Below, piece after piece: positions 59,176 through 64,000 of a DNA stretch of 64,000 nt (positions within the stretch are counted from its first letter, which is position 1; each line of letters begins with the position of its first letter). This stretch comes from Knoellia koreensis. Its GTDB lineage: Bacteria > Actinomycetota > Actinomycetes > Actinomycetales > Dermatophilaceae. The stretch spans positions 62,001 to 126,000 of the forward strand of contig NZ_JABEPQ010000002.1 in assembly GCF_013041615.1 (NCBI RefSeq). The letters are read 5' to 3'. A program made the position numbers and the translations under genes. The notes under the pieces were generated by a model. It saw only the letters and a program-made list of their open reading frames with translations. It did no database searches and was not told the DNA's origin.

Positions 59176-60330
59176 TCAGAGGCCCAGGTCCCGGCCGATG
59201 AGCTCCTTCATGATCTCGTTGGAGCCGGCCCAGATCTTCGACACGCGGGCGTCACGCCAGGCGCGGGCCACGCGGTACTCGTTCATGAAGCCGTAGCCAC
59301 CGTAGAGCTGGACACACTCGTCGAGAACGTCGTTCTGGGTCTGGGCCGAGAACCACTTGGCCTTGGCCGCGTCGACCGGCGTGAGCTTGCCCTCGGCGTG
59401 CGCGGCGACGCAGTCGTCGACGTAGGCCTGGGTGACCTCGAGGCGGGTCTGCAGCTCGGCGATCTTGAACTTGTTGTGCTGGAACGAGCCGATCGGCTGC
59501 CCGAATGCCTTGCGCTCCTTGGTGTACTCGATCGTCTCGCGCAGGATCTGGAAGGCATGCGCGGTGTTGGCCACCGCCGCACCGATCCGCTCCTGCGGCA
59601 GGCGCTGCATCATCGCGATGAAGCCCATGCCCTCCTCACCCAGCCGGTTGGCGTCGGGCACGCGCACGTCCGCGAAGAACAGCTCGGCCGTGTCGGACTC
59701 CTCCTGACCCACCTTGTCGAGCTTGCGACCACGGTTGAAGCCCTCCATGCCCGCCTCGACCATGAACAACGTGATGCCCTTGGCGCCCTTGCTCGGGTCG
59801 GTGCGCGCCGCCACGATGACGAGGTCGGCCTGGTAGCCGTTGGTGATGAAGGTCTTGGAACCATTGAGGATCCAGTCGCCGGAGCCGTCGTCGGCCTTCA
59901 CCGCAGTCGTCTTGAGCGCCGCCAGGTCGGAGCCTCCGCTGGGCTCGGTCATGGCGATCGCGGCGATGAGGTCGCCGTTGGCCATGCCCGGGAGCCAGCG
60001 CTGCTTCTGCTCGTCCGTGCCGAGGTCGACGATGTAGGGCGGGCAGACATCGGAATGAATGCCGAAACAGCTCGACACGGCGAAGTTGAACCCGGCGATC
60101 ACCTCGGCGGCGATCGCGTTGAAGCGGTAGTCCTCGGCGCCCGCGCCGCCGAACTCCTCGGGGATGTCGAGGCCGAAGAGCCCCTGCTTGCCGGCTTCCT
60201 TCCAGATGTCCCGGTCGATCGACTTGACCTCGAGCATCTGCTCGGCGCGCGGCCGGAGCGTGCGCTCGACGAACTCCTGGACCGAGCTGCGGAAGGACTC
60301 GTGGTCGGGACCGTAGAGGTTGCGGGGCAT
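59176..60330 (-). CDS. Acyl-CoA dehydrogenase
   Basis: 384 residues from ATG at 60330, with AAGGAGAG upstream. DIPEEFGGAGAEDYRFNA, AIAMTEPSGGSDLAALKTTA (FAD/substrate loop), GSKTFITNGYQADLVIVAAR, and CVQLYGGYGFMNEYRVARAWRDARVSKIWAGSNEIMKE, which includes the catalytic-loop region. Catalyses alpha-beta dehydrogenation of an acyl-CoA with FAD. First gene of the operon and divergent from TetR, with a perfect operator between. Confidence 0.95.
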   Translation of the reverse strand: MPRNLYGPDHESFRSSVQEFVERTLRPRAEQMLEVKSIDRDIWKEAGKQGLFGLDIPEEFGGAGAEDYRFNAIAAEVIAGFNFAVSSCFGIHSDVCPPYIVDLGTDEQKQRWLPGMANGDLIAAIAMTEPSGGSDLAALKTTAVKADDGSGDWILNGSKTFITNGYQADLVIVAARTDPSKGAKGITLFMVEAGMEGFNRGRKLDKVGQEESDTAELFFADVRVPDANRLGEEGMGFIAMMQRLPQERIGAAVANTAHAFQILRETIEYTKERKAFGQPIGSFQHNKFKIAELQTRLEVTQAYVDDCVAAHAEGKLTPVDAAKAKWFSAQTQNDVLDECVQLYGGYGFMNEYRVARAWRDARVSKIWAGSNEIMKELIGRDLGL

Positions 60331-60402
60331 GACTCTCCTTGCGGGTTCTGGCGCGGGTCCAGCGGCCTGACGTCCGTGGGGCCCGAGGCGCCATCGGCAG
60401 TG

Positions 60403-60420
60403 ACTAAGCGCTTGCTTAGT
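60403..60420. promoter_or_regulatory. Operator copy 2 between acyl-CoA dehydrogenase and TetR
   Basis: ACTAAGC-GCTT-GCTTAGT, seven-base perfect arms around GCTT. Together with 56273-56290 it defines a local two-site regulon. Confidence 0.75.
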
Positions 60421-60436
60421 CTCCGACGACTGAGGC

Positions 60437-61090
60437 ATGCTGTCAACCATGTCCAGTGCCGCGCAGACCTCACCGTCGACCGCGCCCACCCCCAGTGCCG
60501 CGGGTAGCCCGGCCCTCGCCGGCACGAGCGACACCCAGGGCCGCCTGCTCGAGGCTGCCGCCGAGGCGTTCGCCGACCGCGGCTTCCACGCCACAACCAC
60601 GCGCGACATCGCAGCCCGGGCCGGCCTGTCCCCCGCCGGCGTCTACGTGCACTTCAAGACCAAGGAGGAGCTGCTCTACCAGCTCTCCCTGGCCGGGCAC
60701 CTCGCTGCGCTGGAGCTGCTGCGCAGCGCCGTCGCCGACCATGACTCCCCCGCCGACGAGCTCCGGGCGATCATGACGACGTTCTCGCGCTGGCACGCCG
60801 AGCACTACCGGGTCGGCCGGATCGTGCAGTACGAGTTCGGCAACCTCACCGACGAGCACCGTGACGAGGTGCTTCGGCTGCGCAAGGAGATCGACGCGGT
60901 CGCCCGGGACGTGGTGACCCGTGGGGTCGCCAGTGGCGAATTCGTCGTCGGTGACGTCGCCGACACCACCCTCGCCCTGCTGTCGATGGCGATCGACGTC
61001 GCCCGCTGGTACGACCCGGAGATCCGGCGCACGCCCGAGGCCATCGGCGCGGCATACGGAGAGCTCGGCCTGCGCCTCGTCGGCGCCTGA
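60437..61090 (+). CDS. TetR-family regulator of the lipid catabolism block
   Basis: 217 residues (an ATG four codons later is also possible). A Ser/Thr/Ala-rich leader of about 30 residues precedes the helix-turn-helix GFHATTTRDIAARAGLSPAGVYVHFKTKEELLYQLS. The C-terminal domain with FSRWHAEHYRVGRIVQYEF resembles the KstR/FadR-like TetR regulators of lipid breakdown. It probably binds the two ACTAAGC sites and responds to an acyl-CoA. Confidence 0.9.
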   Translation: MLSTMSSAAQTSPSTAPTPSAAGSPALAGTSDTQGRLLEAAAEAFADRGFHATTTRDIAARAGLSPAGVYVHFKTKEELLYQLSLAGHLAALELLRSAVADHDSPADELRAIMTTFSRWHAEHYRVGRIVQYEFGNLTDEHRDEVLRLRKEIDAVARDVVTRGVASGEFVVGDVADTTLALLSMAIDVARWYDPEIRRTPEAIGAAYGELGLRLVGA

Positions 61091-61131
61091 CGGCCCCGCC
61101 CGACGACGCGCGCCCAAGACCCGCCCGGGCG

Positions 61132-62055
61132 TCAGCGGCCGGGTGCCCGGAGTGGCTCGACCTGGCGCACCACCTCGGCGACGAGGGGGTATGCCGCGTC
61201 GTCACTGTCGTTCGCCATGCCCATGATGACCGTGTCGATCCCGGCGTCGGACAGCCGCCCGAACCGCTCGACGGTCTCGTCGACCGACGCATACGGCTCA
61301 CCGGACGGCGCCGTCTCGCCTGCCGGGCCGAGCGTCACGCGCGCAAGACACGTCTTCTCGATCGAGGCGTAGTCGCGGCCGACTGCCTCGCAGTGCTCGC
61401 GCAGAATGTCGAGCTTGCGTGGGATCCCCTCCGGCCCGAGCCCGGTGTCGAAGAGGTTGCACGCGTCGGCGTACTCGGCGACCAACCGCAGCGTCTTCTT
61501 CTCGCCACCACCCCCGATGAGGATCGGCGGGTGCGGGCGGCGCAGGCTCTGCGGCACGTTGAGGGGACGTTCCAGCTGGTAGTGCCGCCCGGCATACGGA
61601 CTCTCGTCACCGGCCCACATCTGCAGGCAGATCTGCAACGTCTCCTCGAGCCGCTCGAACCGTTCCTTCGTCGACGGGTAGGGGACGCCGAGGCCCCGGT
61701 GCTCCTCCTCGTTCCAGGCGGCACCGATCCCCAGCCACGCCCGCCCGCCGGACAGCACGTCGAGGCTCGTGACGGTCTTGGCGAGCAGCCCGGGATGCCG
61801 GTAGGTCACCCCGGTGACGAGCGTGCCGAGCTCGATCCGGCTGGTCTGCCCGCCCGCGAACGCCAGCGCCGTGTAGCCCTCGACCATGTCGAGCTCGGGC
61901 GGCCCGATCATCGCGATCTGGAAGAAGTGGTCCATCACCCACAGCGACGACAGACCGGCGTCCTCGGCATTGCGGGCGATCCGCCCGAAGGTCGGGCCGA
62001 TGGAGGCCGGGGCGTCCGGCCAGGAGAAGTAGGAGACCTGGAGTCCTAGGCGCAT
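61132..62055 (-). CDS. LLM-class F420-dependent oxidoreductase
   Basis: 307 residues. MRLGLQVSYFSWPDAPASIG, LWVMDHFFQIAMIG, ELGTLVTGVTYRHPGLLAKTVTSLDVLSGGRAWLGIGAAWNEEEH and PPILIGGGGEKKTLRLVAEYAD define a TIM-barrel LLM enzyme of the F420 type. Substrate unknown. CACGAT lies six bases before the ATG, so a leaderless transcript is plausible. Confidence 0.92.
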   Translation of the reverse strand: MRLGLQVSYFSWPDAPASIGPTFGRIARNAEDAGLSSLWVMDHFFQIAMIGPPELDMVEGYTALAFAGGQTSRIELGTLVTGVTYRHPGLLAKTVTSLDVLSGGRAWLGIGAAWNEEEHRGLGVPYPSTKERFERLEETLQICLQMWAGDESPYAGRHYQLERPLNVPQSLRRPHPPILIGGGGEKKTLRLVAEYADACNLFDTGLGPEGIPRKLDILREHCEAVGRDYASIEKTCLARVTLGPAGETAPSGEPYASVDETVERFGRLSDAGIDTVIMGMANDSDDAAYPLVAEVVRQVEPLRAPGR

Positions 62056-62085
62056 GACCGCATCGTGCGCACAAAATGTGTTAAT

Positions 62086-62688
62086 TCACAACGTCTTTCG
62101 CATGACGGGTCGGGTTGGGCCCGTCCTCCCGACCTCCGTGAACCCGGCGTCGGCGAAGGTGCTGGCGACGCCGTGGTAGAGGTCGGAGCCCGGCGCCTTG
62201 CCACCACTGCGCGCGGCCACGTCCACAGGGTGCCCTTCGAGCACCGAGGCTCCCTGCTCGCGCGCGAAGTCGACCGCTGCCGCGAGCAGCGCCCGCGCGA
62301 CGCCCTTGCGGCGTCTCCCCACCCGCACGACGAAACAGGTCACCGACCACACGTCGCGGTCCGCAAGGTCGTCGCCGGTCGCCTCCGCGAGCGCGGCTCG
62401 CCCGCGGTTGGTGGTGATGCGGGGGTATGCCGTGCGCGGCCCGAGCTGGACCCACCCCACCGGCTCGTCCCCGGCATACGCCACGAGGCCGCGCGAGCGC
62501 TCCTTGGCCCGCGACGCGAGCTGACTGCGCAGCGCCTCACGGTTGGTGTCGGTGTTCTGGAAGTAGCCCTCCCCCGTCGTCAGGAAGAACTGGCACCAGC
62601 ACCACGACGGCGCACCTCGGGTGCCGAACAGGTCGACGACGTCGTCCCACCGGCCGGGGCCGGCGGGACGTATCGTCAGCTCGGACAT
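62086..62688 (-). CDS. GNAT-family acetyltransferase with CWC motif
   Basis: 200 residues. The N-terminal region has APSWCWCQFFLTT, a Cys-Trp-Cys motif that is typical of a subgroup of actinobacterial GNATs. The acetyl-CoA loop is VRVGRRRKGVARALLAAAVDFA. The ATG lies four bases after the ettA stop, so the two genes form an operon. Substrate unknown. Confidence 0.88.
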   Translation of the reverse strand: MSELTIRPAGPGRWDDVVDLFGTRGAPSWCWCQFFLTTGEGYFQNTDTNREALRSQLASRAKERSRGLVAYAGDEPVGWVQLGPRTAYPRITTNRGRAALAEATGDDLADRDVWSVTCFVVRVGRRRKGVARALLAAAVDFAREQGASVLEGHPVDVAARSGGKAPGSDLYHGVASTFADAGFTEVGRTGPTRPVMRKTL

Positions 62689-62692
62689 GACC

Positions 62693-64000
<1,308 letters not shown>

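Overview
The window is GC-rich (about 72 percent by eye), densely coded actinobacterial chromosome. Adjacent genes commonly overlap by ATGA/GTGA, many starts are GTG, several transcripts look leaderless, and the set includes ClpP1/ClpP2, F420-dependent enzymes (an Fgd-like glucose-6-phosphate dehydrogenase, a Ddn-like reductase, a second LLM enzyme), a mycothiol-era DsbA protein, a GlbO-type globin and the TreX-TreY-TreZ pathway. Together these suggest Micrococcales, most likely Intrasporangiaceae (Janibacter/Phycicoccus/Knoellia-like); that placement is an inference. I see no prophage, insertion sequence, rRNA or CRISPR array.

Layout. 1-4.8 kb: an ECF sigma factor cut by the window edge, then a five-gene MoxR/DUF58 operon. 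5-15.3 kb: an expanded Clp neighbourhood (tig, clpP1, clpP2, clpX) interrupted by a LacI/MFS divergent pair with tandem operators, two paralogous secreted CSCA proteins, and a TerC transporter behind a yybP-ykoY-type manganese riboswitch. 15.4-20 kb: a membrane protein and a flavin disulfide reductase, an M43 metalloprotease, an acetyltransferase, tRNA-Gly and tRNA-Pro, the latter followed by a tandem array of hairpins with compensatory changes. 20.3-25.8 kb: a complete oligopeptide-type ABC importer. 25.9-35 kb: trmB, a small antitoxin-like protein, DUF4395, fgd, a SpoIIE-type phosphatase, rpiB with a DsbA-like gene, then pepN-mscS-glbO. 35-49.5 kb: regulators, an alpha-glucosidase, glycerophosphodiesterase, MFS transporter, thioesterases, a RecQ helicase with a phosphoribosyltransferase-like tail, an FMN reductase with TetR, CorA, and a YczE/MocR pair. 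49.6-56.2 kb: the treX-treY-treZ operon. 56.3-61 kb: a lipid catabolism block (fabG, acyl-CoA dehydrogenase, two SDRs, a Ddn-like gene) whose two promoters carry the same operator, probably read by the local TetR. 61.1-64 kb: an LLM oxidoreductase, a GNAT and ettA (cut by the window edge).

The most unusual feature is not a gene. The octamer GTATGCCG (often GTATGCCGCGT) or its complement occurs about 65 times, roughly once per kilobase on both strands, where base composition predicts about two. It is found inside genes, where it brings in otherwise uncommon TAT and ATA codons, overlaps three start codons, and forms four inverted pairs that make hairpins after stop codons. This pattern closely resembles DNA uptake sequences of Neisseria and Pasteurellaceae, including their use in terminators. 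A second family of signals is a set of large, mutually different, sometimes nested palindromes in intergenic spacers, mainly between convergent genes.
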